A stretch of DNA of 64,000 nt, taken from the NCBI GenBank assembly GCA_003313425.1, contig NHZP01000005.1, forward strand, positions 62,001 through 126,000. The letters run 5' to 3'. Numbering within the stretch: the stretch's first letter is position 1; the number at the start of each line of letters is the position of its first letter. A program made the translations under genes and the position numbers. This DNA comes from Pseudopyrenochaeta lycopersici. Taxonomy: Eukaryota; Ascomycota; Dothideomycetes; Pleosporales; Pseudopyrenochaetaceae. Under the pieces are notes generated by a model. It was not told where the DNA came from. It did no database searches and saw nothing but the letters and a program-made list of their open reading frames with translations. Positions 1 to 10,962 of this stretch are shown here, in pieces.

Positions 1-3000
1 GTATCTTTCCTAAGGTAGGGCTAAAAGTATTTTCTTTAGAGGACCTTAGTAGTTTTATCTACCCTATAATGCCCTCCTATAAGGTTATTATAGTTCCTCT
101 AAAGTATATTTACGCAGAGTAAGGCGTCCTTAGGGATCTACACTTTCCCGCTCCTACGCAGGAGGCTCTTAGGGTTAACTTCCTAAGTACTAGCCTTCTT
201 CCTCGCTTCGCCTGCGTTCTAACCCGCCAGCGCTGTAAAGCTAAGATAGGCCTAATCCTATGCTTATACTAGCTAGACGTGTTTAAGGAGGCGTCTTAGA
301 ACTTCTAGGGCGTAGGTAGACTCTTTCTACGTAGCTACTACTATAAGGTAGTTAGGTGCTATTACTTAGAACCCTAAGCTGCGTAAAGGCCCTTTAGTAG
401 CTAGTAAGTACAATAGCCTAGCTTATAGGTTTCCCTCTATACTAGCTTTATCGCCTGTAGTTTAGCTACAGGCAGGGACAGGCGATATATCGCTAATAAC
501 TAACTACTTATTAGGGAATTCCTAGGTAGGTAGATTCTCTTTTAGGGGTTAACGCAGACCTAGCTAGGTTCTATCCTTAGGGAGGTGTAGTTCCTATACT
601 ACCTACAGGGCGGTTAGAGCTATAGACTCTTAAGGTGTCTACTATTAAAGCTTTTATTAGAGCGTAGAGAGTATCGCACCCTTTAACGCTTAAAGTTCTC
701 CTGCTAGGAGTCCTTACGCAAAGTTAGGCCTTTAAGAGGGCCCGTTAGCAGGGTTCTTAGGTCCTAGTTTATACTCCACTTTAAAGTTAAATTCTGCTAG
801 CTCCTTAGCCTATTAGGCCTACTTAGGAGAGAGCTCCTTTATTATTATAAAGTATTAGAGGTTATTATAGTTAGAGAGTACCTAGATCGTTATTAGGGTG
901 TGTTAAAAGTAGTACCTCTACGTCCTAAATACTTCTATAATAGCGCAGAGCTCCTTATTATAAGTATACTAATTTAGAGATAGTCTAGAGAACTTCTTAC
1001 TCTAGAACGCGACAGGCTTCTAGTAACGCTCTATTACCTACCTAGTTAAGGCTAGTTATAAGAGGATAGTAGCTATTATAAAGTCTAAAGCGTTAGTAAG
1101 AACTATTACTAGTTCTACTAGGTTAAAGTGCTAAAGCACAGGGGCTTCTAAGAACTTCTAACGCAGCGTAAGGAACGCGTTCCTTACGTAGTCAGGCTAC
1201 GCCTACGGCCAGTACTATCTTATAGGTCCCTTACAACTCTTTACAGCCTTATTTATAGCTTTACCTGTAAGGAGCATACTTAGGTCCATTACTAGGTTCT
1301 AGGTAGTTATTATATAGTCTACTAACAGACGTACTATAGCAGAGTAGTTAAAGATAAATCTTTAATAGAAGTTAGCGAACCTAAGAAACACTTAGATGTC
1401 CTTATAGCCCTAGGGTTTTAGCTACTCTCTAATAGTCTATACCCTTACAGAGTCTATTACTACGCCTCCTAGAGTTACTATAAACCCTAAGAATTCTATA
1501 GATCTAGTAAAGAAGGCACACTTACTTACCTTATAGTACAGGCCCTATTCTATAAGTTAGTCTAAGACCTCCTCTACGTAGCTGTTATAATCTTTCTTAT
1601 TCTCTAAGTAGATTAGTATATTATCTAGATATACTACGTAAGTGCGGTCTATAAGCCCCCTAAGGGCTCTATAGATATAGGACTAGAAGGTCGCTAGCGC
1701 GTTAGACAATCTAAAGAGTAGAATAAGGTACTTAAAGTAGCTATACCGCGTCTTAAACGCTGTTTTCTACTTATTACCCTCCTTAATCTAAAGTCTATAA
1801 TAGGCGTCTTAGATATCTAACTTTATAAAGATTTACGCCTTTAAGAGGCGGTCTAGCATCTCGCTTACAAGAGAGATTAGGTACTAGTTTTTTACAGTTA
1901 CTTTATTTAGGCCTTAGTAGTCTACGCATAGCTAGAGTATTCTATCTAATTTTAGTACAAAAAGGATTAGAGCCCCTGCTAGCGACGTGCTAGGCCAGAT
2001 CTATCCCTTCTCCTGCGCCGTGTTAAGGTATTCCTAGAAGATATCCAGCTCTTAGCGCGAGAGGTTGTAAATAGGAAGGTTTAGGACTTTTTATCCCTCC
2101 TCTAACATAATCGCGTGGTCGTACTCCCTATAGGGGCGCAGTACCTCTATCTAATACTTACTAAAGGCGAGCTACTTATAGTACAGCTTCTAGGGGACGT
2201 GCCTTAATTCCTCTTTGTCTAGGCGGTCCCTAGCAGGGTTAACCTACAGGGCATCCTCCTTAGCTAGGCTGAGGAGGATACAGAGTACTACTAGGAGGGT
2301 GGCGCGCTAATTAGAGTTCCCGTTGCGTATACTAGACACTACGCGCCGTACTATCTCTACGGGCAGCCAGGCTAGCTAGGGTTCCCTTTAGACACACTCC
2401 TTTAGGTAGTCTATAATACTAAGGACTAGGTTTCGCAGCCAGAGCAAGCCCTAGCAATAGAACTATTCTGCGTCATATTCTATATCTCTACTAGGCTTAG
2501 TAGGTTCCAACAGATTCGCAGCGGTTACCTGACGCATCTCCTCTTAGACCGCTCTTTCGGCCTCGCTAGTTAGGGTGTTACAGGTTAAGGCTCCTAGGTA
2601 GAGGATGTAGGCTGTCTCTCTAGGGCCGACATCGCCTAACAGGTCCGCAGCAGTAACAACTTAGACCTAGTTAGTATCTCGCGCGGCATACTATTCAAAT
2701 TCTCCTATAAAGAATTAAATCTTAGGATTAGCTTCCTTTAGCTATAGGTATCCTAGGATAAGGTTATAGCCTTTAATATTAGTAGACTAAAATAGTTATA
2801 GGCCTACCTATTTTACTGTACCTTTTAAGTCCTAGTACTAGATAGACAGATTGTATGTAGCTCCTAGTAGGAGTAGTTAATTATTAACTAGGCTTACTGT
2901 AGGCTTCTAGTAGTAGTTTGCTCTAGGCAGGAAGTAAAGCTAAGTAATCTTACTTAATATAATATTAATCTCCGCGCCTGAGTTGTATAGGGCTTAGAGA

Positions 3001-4440
3001 GGAAGCAGGAGTCTATTAGCTACCTGTAGCTAGACTTCAATCGCTATCTAGAGTGCTTTCTCCTAGGTGTTAGGCCCTAGTAGTAGTTAGGATAGATTAG
3101 CGACTAGAGCGTTGCGTTTCCTAATTAAGGCCTAGGTTAAGTTTGTTTATTAGCTCCGCCTCTCGCGTTTCCCTAATTACAATTCTTCTAGTAAGGTTAG
3201 GTTATGCCCTGCTTAGCTGGGTCCTAAGAGTTTTTAGGCGTCTCCTAGTACTGCGGCAGGTTCTATATAGGCTTTAGACGGGGCGATCTTTAGGAGTAGT
3301 TTATCTCTAAGGGTCTGTTATCTTACTTCTTACTAGTCTTCTGCAGGTTAGAGAAGGAGTTTAACGCTAGGCGTTTACCCTAAGAAGGGCCTTTAGCAGT
3401 AGCTTTTTAGGTGTCCCCTAGGAAGTAATTAGTGTAAGTTACAGTTTCTGCGTTACGTAGGGCCCTTTTAAACTTAGGCTACGAGTTAATAGTCTTAAGG
3501 ACCCTAGTGCGCATAATCTCCCTGTAGTATTCCTCTAGAAGTCTTAACTATATAAAGGCGATCTTTAGCTTATAGTTATCCTCCCCATCCTCTAGCTTAA
3601 AGAAGTTATAGGTTAGAAAGGATTCCTTTTTCCTTAGCTAGAGGAGGAAGGTGTTAACGTTGTTATCCCTCCACTACTTAAAGTTAAAGAACTAGAGGTA
3701 GTTATTATAGCGGGTAAGAATAGGATCTTAAACTAGCTTATATTCCTCTTATTTAAGGTAAGCCTATAAGGTAATACTCCCTTCGTTAATATATTATTAG
3801 AGGAGTTCTTAGTAGACGTAATACTAGATCGTCCCTAGAGCCTAATAGGTGCGAGTTACTATATCTTCTAGCACCTAGGCGTACGCGAAGGCAGTTTCAA
3901 CGTCCTTTACCTATTAGTCCACATGCTGTACCAATAAGGCTTAGGTTTCTAATCCTACTTTTAGTTTAGGTTGCATACTATTTAGAGCCCTAATAAGCTT
4001 CCCTGCCTTATTAAAGGCGGGCTAGAGGGGTTCTAGTAGCTTCCTAGCCTGTCCTACCCTTAGTACTTATAACGCGTAATTAATTTAGTCCTTTAGCTTT
4101 TTAATCGCTTCCTCTAAAGCTTTAGTCTCTTCTGCCTTAAAGAGGTTAGCTAATAGACCTTAGATAAACGTTTTATTTAAGATTCCTGTTGTTAGCTTTT
4201 TCCTAGTAGAAAGGGGTTAGGTTTCTACTAGGACGTTAGCAGCACTAGACACCTCTGTTAGGGTTTCGCTAACCTAGTTAAGTCTACTACTATAAGTGCG
4301 TTAGTCCAAGAGTAGTCCTAACTCTTACTGTAAGGTACCTGTTATATTAGAGTCCTAGAGGTTTTAGTTTAGGGCGTCTAACGTGTTTAATTGTTAGGGG
4401 TCTTCTAATATCTCTAGGTCTCTCTAGGCGTCTTTAGTAC
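1..4440 (-). mobile_element. RIP-degraded Ty3/gypsy-type retrotransposon body, minus strand, left-truncated by the window
   Basis: Read on the minus strand, this stretch shows remains of gag (roughly 4.4-3.0 kb), an aspartic protease and reverse transcriptase. The protease motif at about 2996-2959 reads LYNSGAEINII, where a functional enzyme has D in place of the first N. The RT catalytic box at about 1642-1607 reads VVYLDNILIY instead of YLDD. Both changes are D->N, as expected from TpG->TpA mutation. Every frame is interrupted many times by TAG and TAA. CA/TG dinucleotides are rare and TA very common, while CpG persists. The element cannot be functional. Family assignment rests on motif order and wording only; exact ends were not found. 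Confidence 0.75.
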
Positions 4441-4637
4441 TTTCTTAAGGAGGCTCTAAGTTAGCGTTACTCCTAGGTCTTCTATAAGTACCTGCTATAA
4501 TACTTCCTCTTTTTTTTTTTCTTCTTTTACTATTAGGATATAGGCGTGCTGTCCCTAGGCTCTTAACAGTACTTTAGAGGAGAGTTTCTTAACTACTACC
4601 CCTAGGGTGAGAAGGATTAGAATTATTAGGGACTGTT

Positions 4638-4696
4638 AGTAGAGGTTAAGGTTAAGTAATAGGGGATAGTATTAAGACTAATCCTTAACCTCTACT
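4638..4696. repeat. 14-bp perfect inverted repeat (hairpin)
   Basis: AGTAGAGGTTAAGG at 4638-4651 is the exact reverse complement of 4683-4696, with a 31-nt loop. It lies in RIP-altered DNA just upstream of an LTR fragment. It may be part of an LTR U3 or element leader. No function is inferred. Confidence 0.6.
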
Positions 4697-4821
4697 CTAA
4701 GGGGGTAGCTCTTATTTATATACTAGCCCGTCTCTAGTATAGTCCCAAGCCTTTCTAGGCTCTATCCGGTATGGGTCCGAGGGCCCTCCGCTGGGTCGTC
4801 CCCCACTAGGTCTAGTGTGTT

Positions 4822-4950
4822 CGTGACAGAAGCGCCCTTTTACTGTCTTAGTATTAAACCCCCTTCTATCTAGTCCCTTACTTTATCCTAGAGAACTAAC
4901 CTTACAATCTTATTAGTTATCCTCACGAATAGCTTCTAAGATTCTTTACA
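4822..4950 (+). mobile_element. LTR fragment (R-U5 part), plus orientation
   Basis: About 129 bp matches the R-U5 end of the LTRs at 21876-22268, 28441-28833 (both in reverse orientation) and 57023-57455 (same orientation). It ends in ...TTTACA, like those LTRs. The sequence upstream does not match either of the other U3 types, so this is a third U3 variant or a fragment. The pol wreck on its left runs on the opposite strand, so this is probably a solo or truncated LTR and not that element's own end. Confidence 0.7.
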
Positions 4951-5139
4951 GTTAGATAGCTGGTAAATTAATGCAGGATGATTTTTAACGTAATTCAGAT
5001 GGTTCTGTAAGATCTTGTGGGTTTATTTGTAGGTTTAATTAGTAGCGTTTAGTATAGCAACTATTTTATCGAGGCTCGATTTAAGGCTTGACTTGACTCG
5101 ACGCTCGATTGATGGCGCTCGATTCCATTGGCTCGACAA

Positions 5140-5559
5140 GCTCGGGCTTGAAAACCACACTGGTTCAACATCGGAAGCGGAGCAATCAGCTGGCAATCCA
5201 AGCGCCAGAGCGTCGTTGCTTTATCGACCTGCGAAGCCGAATTCATGGGTCAGACACAAGCAACCAAAGAGGCAATTTGGCTAAGAAGACTCCTCAATGA
5301 GCTGAACCTAAGTCAAGGAAAAGCCGCAACAATCATCTGCGGCGACAACTAAGGAGCCATCGCTTTATCCTCGAATCCACAGTATCACTTACGAACAAAG
5401 TATATGGAAATCTAACGCAAGTAGCAAGGAGAAGTTTAAGAAGCTGGGACAGTTGAACTAAAGTACGTCCTAACTATAGAATAAATCGCCGACGGGTTTA
5501 CCAAACCCTTTGCACGAGACAGATTCGAGTGGTTTCAGAGGGGACTAGGCATTAAGTAA
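5140..5559 (+). pseudogene. Ty1/copia pol C-terminus (RNase H), broken
   Basis: One plus-strand frame from about 5161 to the TAA at 5557-5559 carries the typical copia RNase H tail. Recognisable parts are ISWQSKRQ, ALSTCEAEFMG, EAIWLRRLLNEL, ICGDN, HLRTKY, ADGFTKPFARDRF and a final FQRGLGIK. The frame holds several TAA/TAG codons, mostly where CAA or CAG would be expected (for example the Q of GDNQGA), consistent with mild RIP. Base composition is far more normal than in the desert to its left. The upstream part of the element is missing; the homology simply fades near 5140, close to three GCTCGATT repeats. Confidence 0.85.
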
Positions 5560-5705
5560 TGCTCATTAAACTTAAGCCAGGACAAGCCATATAGGTACCC
5601 TTTCCTTCCTTTCCTTTGAAGGTTTTAGAAGGTTTTAATAGGGCCTATCACCACCGTGAGAGATGTTCGATAGATTTCCCGGCGACGGTCGCTATCGAGT
5701 GGGAG

Positions 5706-5820
5706 TGTCGGATATCACGGTGGCTGAAGCATACATGTAACAGGCGTTGGGAATGTGTACATATATATAAGGCACTCCGCCTGCATCCAACAACAAGTAA
5801 TACAATCACTTGCTTCAACA
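5706..5820 (+). mobile_element. candidate short LTR of the copia remnant
   Basis: Downstream of the copia stop there is a purine-rich tract (GAGTGGGAG), then a segment starting TGTCGG, containing a TATATATAAGG box and ending TTCAACA (TG...CA). Only one copy exists here, so neither the LTR nor its ends can be confirmed by comparison. Confidence 0.4.
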
Positions 5821-6385
5821 GGACTGGTCTGGTGTCACGTGCTATGCTAAGCAGCATCTGATTGGTCAATCCAGCCTAGTAGCCAGTGCACGGTGTTCCT
5901 CGCTCTGTGCCTAATCAAAATCCACGTAACATAGCTTTTGCTCAGCCAATAAAAATAGGTTTTCAGAGTAAGCGATTGGCTAATCAGACTTTATGCTTTT
6001 AACCTGCAAATTCGACGAGAATTGTTTCGCTTCGCTACGCAATTATAGAGGCGTGTGAGTGCCTCTGGGCCTGGTATGGAAGGCCCTAATCTGAAGATGA
6101 CAGCAACAACGAGGATAGTGAGAATGACAACGATATGGTTGATATCTAGTAACAGAATACATTTCTTTTCTTCCTTCTATAACTTCAGCCTCATTCTTGG
6201 CGGTCTTGGCGGTCTTGTCTTGGTTTGACCTCTAGACCAGACCATTCCGATCACTGGGTACAAGTATGCTTCTGTCTAGCACAATCGCTATGGCCGTGAA
6301 CTACCTATAAACTCAGCACTACGAAGTAACTACTAACAGAGAACGTCCCTAGAACATCAACGAAGTACTAATCTTCAACGTGGCT
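5821..6385. other. no gene recognised; degenerate repeat DNA
   Basis: This stretch has no long open frame or clear motif. At about 6050-6150 a short plus frame reads like an acidic transposase tail (EDDSNNEDSENDNDMVDI then stops), which might be the end of a lost DNA transposon. That is a weak impression only. Confidence 0.4.
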
Positions 6386-6653
6386 AGGCTTTCTATCTAT
6401 ACGCCATACGCCATAAACCATATAGACAATCCACGGGTTTGCTTAGTAAGCGGTGGCGAACTCCACAACAAGCGGGTAATAAAGTAATGCACCTATATAG
6501 GAGTCTGCAAAGGGCGCTCCTCCTTCTCTCTTTCTATTCCAGAATACAAATATCCCCTAGTTATTAAGTAGCACAGATGGAGATTTCGCTTACTAAGCAA
6601 ACCTGTGGATTGTCCATATGGTTTACGGCGTATGGCGTATGGATAGAAAGCCT
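6386..6653. mobile_element. 268-bp MITE-like element with 67-bp terminal inverted repeats
   Basis: The left arm 6386-6452 begins AGGCTTTCTATC and is repeated in reverse complement at 6587-6653 with only a few, mostly transition, differences. Each arm contains a doubled ACGCCAT/ACGCC motif. The 134-bp centre has no coding frame. No clean target duplication is visible; a TA-type duplication (TA at left, TG at right) is possible if one side mutated. Length, long terminal repeats and lack of coding fit a miniature inverted-repeat element. Confidence 0.75.
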
Positions 6654-7718
6654 GAATTACGTGGCCAGCTCCTGACTATACTTATCGAGCGTTTCGACTA
6701 TAACTTGGGCCCCGACATCAGCACTATTCTGCCATTGATCGCGTAGCTCCCTGATTACGTCTTGATCCTAAGTTTAATAGTACTCTAGACGCGAAGAAAA
6801 GAAATCTGCTATGCACTCTGACCAAAGTCTCCGATCGTCGTCTGGTCTGTGGGATGATTGGTGTTGCAAACTGCATGCTAACATCATCTATAACCGACGT
6901 GAGCCGATAATTGACATTTGCGGTTCCTTGAAAGTTCAAGTAACGAAGTGCACTAATTATTAATTTGATTATGCTATGATGCTCTGTGCGTCCACTAGCA
7001 AACCGCTGTTCTTCAGAGGTTGAAAATGGTCCTCACTGATAGGGTCGCTTTCCTGCGATATCTGTGGCCGATTTAAATATGTTAGTGTCTACTCAGAGAC
7101 ACAAGCAACCTTCTACAAATGAATAGTTGAGACCACTTACAAAGGTTTTTAAACGGTGAATTACGGCAGCCAAAGCCACGAAATCTTCCGTGTTTAACTC
7201 GCTCCCGAGACATTCTATTGCGTGTGCAAATACAGTTTTCAATTCGGGATCGTAATATATTAACTTCTACTACTATATATTTAACAGGACAAGAGCAATC
7301 ATTTTGCGCTTTGTAGCGAACGCTTTCAAGCGCTATATATAATTTTCTAGCCAGGCTGCAATATAGGGTTCTAGGCTGCAACGCGGCGATAGTTAATACT
7401 TAAATCCTTTGCCAAGTATTTACTAACAGCTCCCCGTGCGCAACGACTCACATCAGGAACAATTTCTACGGCGTAGGACCTTGGCGACGTAGAAATATCA
7501 GGCTTCTGTCACATAGTAACAACTATAGCCTGTTGTAGAGCTGGAAACATTATGAATTTTACGTACCGTAGCCGTACTTCTTCCAATGAAACAATTAGTA
7601 GAACAGTCTTAGCCATTTTAACACGTTCATTGCCACACAAGTGTTTAGACGACAATTACACATGAGCAGTTAGGTTTCCATTCAGGAAACTCGCTATGCT
7701 CAAGCACACTATTATATC
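6654..7718. other. intergenic DNA without a recognised gene
   Basis: Frames here are short and look random. A minus-strand stretch near 7210-7085 has a plausible donor (gtaagtgg) and nearby tag acceptor but no recognisable protein, so no gene is called. The stretch includes the 3' flank of the LysM gene ending at 7719. Confidence 0.4.
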
Positions 7719-9173
7719 CTAAACACCAACACAAAAGTACGTATCCGCCCACATGCTCCTACAGTCCGCACCAACAGCCGGGTTCCATTTAACGAAATCA
7801 GCAAGAGTAATCTTATTGAAGCTAGTAAGTTGGCTACAGACCACGCCCTTAGCTGCGAAGTGAAACTTCTTACAGTTCGTAACCATGCCCGGCTGCGTAG
7901 GCTGTGGAGTCTGGACACCATTGCCTGCAGTCGTAGTCGTCGTTGGCTTTGGCGTTGGCGTAGGAATTGCAGTAGTAATTACTCCTCCTATTACACCGAC
8001 ACAGACGTTGACCTCTGCTTGCATGCCAGAGCAATCGTCACCAACAGTAGGGTTCCACCGCACAAAGTCGGCGCGCGTGATCTTTTAGAAGCTAGTGACT
8101 TGGGTGCAGACAACGCCCTTGGCAATGTAGTGGAACTTGTTACAGTTGGAGACCATACCAGGCTGGGTAGGAAGGGGCGTAGAAATGCCGTTGCCAGTTG
8201 GAGTAGGCTTGGTAGTAGTGGGGACTGTAGTAGGCGTTCCAGGGATTCCAACGCAGTAGTACGTCTCTGCCCATATGCCACTGCAGTCTTCGTTAACCGC
8301 CGGGTTCCAGGTCACGAATTCGCGCAGCGTGAATGTGCCGTATTGCTTTACAATCTTAGAGCAGGTATCGCCTCTGACAGCAAAGTAGAAACTTATACAG
8401 CTTCCTATCAAGCCATCTTGAGTTGGTGATGGTTTTGGCGGCAATCCTGTTGTCAACGGACGCTGAGTAGTAGACGGCTGCACAGTCGATAGGAGTGTAG
8501 GTCTTGTCGTCAGCGTCCCAGGTATTCCAACACAGTACCACGTCTCTGCCCAAATTCCGGAGCAGGTAGAGCCAACAGCAGGATTCCATTTGACGAAATC
8601 ATCGTATGTAAATGTGCCGTATGATGCCATGATTTTGTTACAGTTGTCGTTAGCAACAGCGAAGTAGAAGTTCGTGCAAGATGCAACGAGTCCAGCTTAC
8701 GTAGGACTTGGCTTCGGTGTTCCAGTGGCCGTAGGAGACGCGCGAGTAGACGAGACAGTTGTCGGAGTGCTGCTCAACACAGTTGTTAGTCGAGGCAGCC
8801 CAAAATTGACTTCCACGCAATAAGAATTCCCGATCTTGATACCGCTACAATCCGCCTTAACGCTAGGATTCTATATTCAAGTGTTAGCACAGGCTCTCAC
8901 GAAGAAGGCAAGACCACGTACATAATCCAGAAATTGCTCGAATGTTAATTCCCAGCTGTCCTGAAAAGCCTCACAGGTATTATACCCGTCAAATGCTATG
9001 TCGTAATAGCTACAGTCTGCAGCAGTACCGGCTGCTACCGGGCCATCTTGCCGGCGATGAATGCTGCGATCATTGCTCAGTGCGCCTGCTATTCTCTCTC
9101 TCCGTCTCCTAGAGTCCGAATGCGCGATTGCGGTGCCCGAAAGGAACAATCCAAAGGCAATTTGAAGCCGCAT
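7719..9173 (-). pseudogene. secreted five-LysM protein, two premature stops
   Basis: Minus-strand gene of two exons: 9173-8922 and 8870-7719. The 51-bp intron 8921-8871 (GTACGT donor, GCTAAC branch, TAG acceptor) removes two apparent stops and restores a LysM core, FLDY joined to NPSVKADC. The start MRLQIAFGLFL at 9173 is preferred over the in-frame ATG at 9200 because it gives a normal signal peptide and better spacing from the TATA box. Length would be 467 aa. Five LysM units follow, each with a WNP/YNP...C...YCVGI-type core, joined by Thr/Pro-rich linkers. LysM modules bind chitin oligomers; fungal secreted forms protect hyphae or hide chitin from hosts. In-frame TAA codons at 8699-8697 (codon 142; CAA/CAG in sibling repeats) and 8087-8085 (codon 346) break it. 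Both fit CAA->TAA changes. Otherwise the frame is perfectly preserved, so inactivation is recent or only allelic. Confidence 0.85.
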
Positions 9174-9245
9174 TGCACGAGTCGCACGAAGCCAACTCAA
9201 GGTATAGTTGTGATGGTGTGCTAGATACGTAGAAACCGAACTACG

Positions 9246-9252
9246 TTTTATA
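9246..9252 (-). promoter_or_regulatory. TATA box of the five-LysM gene
   Basis: TATAAAA on the minus strand, 73 bp upstream of the ATG at 9173 and only 46 bp upstream of the ATG at 9200. This supports 9173 as the translation start. Confidence 0.5.
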
Positions 9253-10962
9253 CAAATTTTTTGACCCCATTCATTCGCCTGGAAACAGGAGCCGGCAAGG
9301 AATTTTCACCCGTATGCTACGCCTCACATAGTGTTATTGGAATTGATCCTTTCAGTCTGCTTGGGGTCTCTGCAATCAACTAGCATGAGTCTCGCATGGG
9401 TATAGATACAGTTTGCTCACGAACGCTACGCGTAATGCTTGCCTACAGGAACAAGGAATTTGCCCGGTTTCGTGGCAAAGCTTAACAAGGAAGGTGATAT
9501 ACAGTATCGTACTTTGGCAATTTCAAGAGTCTGTGTTTGGGTTGTCTGTGCGCGCCGCAACCGACAACGGTAGCGATGCTCTAGAACAACTCAGAGTCAC
9601 GCTTGCGAACCCCAGGTTGCTCCTGCCAGGAATCTAATTTGCGACAATTGCACTTCACAGATCCTGTAGAGCGTGATCACTGTGATCACTGGTCTAATAG
9701 ACTTTTCGATCCGCATAAGTACAGGGTCTGCCCTACAAGCTTATACATAGGAATAGAACGACTAATAATCCTTCAATAATACCGAGGCAAGAGTCCTCGT
9801 CGAGAGCGCGGAAGCGTCGAAGAGAATCAGGCTGTAGGAACGTCACATTATGAACCGAGATAAAAAGAATACCCTGATTAGTTAGCCTGATCTGAACCAT
9901 TATCAGCTACATGATCAAAGATTGTCACACATTCGGTGGCTTGACAACTTCATGGTCAATCCATGTGGACAACAGAGATAGAAAACTGTCGTAAGCGGAC
10001 GATCCAACTATATGTTAAGAGCAGATGCGCGGAAATATCTTGTGGTAATTGTTCTCGCGTTGTACAGACACTATCACGTACCGATAGGTCCAGCAAACGA
10101 TCGTGGAACAATTGCCTCTGTTTAACGTAAACGTAACGTGCCATTTCAAGACCATGTAGCTAACGCCTTACAGCAAGTGCAATCCAGGAAAACAAAGTTA
10201 TAACACTCTTTCACCGCTCTAAAGGCTTTATCTCGACTCAGCGAGAGCCACAAATGGACCGACGGACCGAACTGTGCCACATGGCTACAGATCTACCTAA
10301 CGTCTTTTGACTATTGCATCCGTCTATTCGCGGGTCTAGAAAATTCCGGTTTCCACTCGCGCGCCAAGTGCGAACTACATGGCAAAATGCACGGGGCAAA
10401 GTTGCGAGCTACGTGACATCCCGCACAATGAGGGTCGTCCTAACCCCAAATGTTCAAAAGAGGCGGGCGGCTGGTCGCGTGGACGGGCTGACAAGCACCG
10501 ACGGGCTCGGGGGGCCTGAAAACTGCGCCGCATCCACTATTATCAACCGCAGAATGCTTCTACCGTCTGCCCCTAGAAATTATATTTTCAATCTCATACG
10601 ATCGCAGTAGGTAGTATTATAATTCAAAGGATAAGATTAGAGGATTGGATCTAAGCGTTTAGTAAGGAGTGTTGCTAGTTATAGGGAGAGTGCGGGTTGT
10701 GATAATGATGTAGAAGGGAGTAAATAATATAATGTTGTAGTTCACTAGAGAATAGAGGTTGCGAATGAGGTTTATGTAGGTGATTAAGGTCTTGCTGAGC
10801 ACGGTGCTGTGTTGAAGTAAATCCTTATCTACTGCTTGCAGGTGCACACCACATCCCTCATCATCGCCCGTTTTCATCCAATCTCCTCAATACAAGACAC
10901 TCAATCTAAGACGTGCTACCGCTATCAATAACAGAGCCAGCAGCAACAGGCGGGTCCTTCCA
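9253..10962. other. intergenic region between the two LysM genes
   Basis: No convincing gene is present. Frames are short, lack domains and overlap on both strands. It holds a palindromic TGATCAC doublet near 9676, the GC-rich block at 10410-10580 (see the repeat at 10508) and an AT-rich stretch at 10590-10900 downstream of the three-LysM gene. Confidence 0.5.
10508..10539 (+). repeat. GC-rich repeated block, copy 1 (downstream of the three-LysM gene)
   Basis: This 32-bp block ends GCGCCGCATCCACTA and matches 12947-12979 at about 27-28 positions, with one indel. Similarity fades on both sides into loosely alike GC-rich DNA. The two copies flank the three-LysM gene in direct orientation. Confidence 0.55.

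Noticed and set aside
1..4950. A complete LTR element from 1 to 4950 with the LTR at 4822-4950 as its own end
   Set aside because: The pol remains run on the minus strand while the LTR fragment is in plus orientation, so they do not belong together.
8871..8921. Two stop codons early in the five-LysM gene
   Set aside because: They lie in a good 51-bp intron (GTACGT...GCTAAC...TAG) whose removal restores a LysM core in frame; only the other two stops are counted as damage.
9413..9637. 74-codon plus frame between the LysM genes
   Set aside because: No domain, signal or neighbour support; length is within chance expectation.
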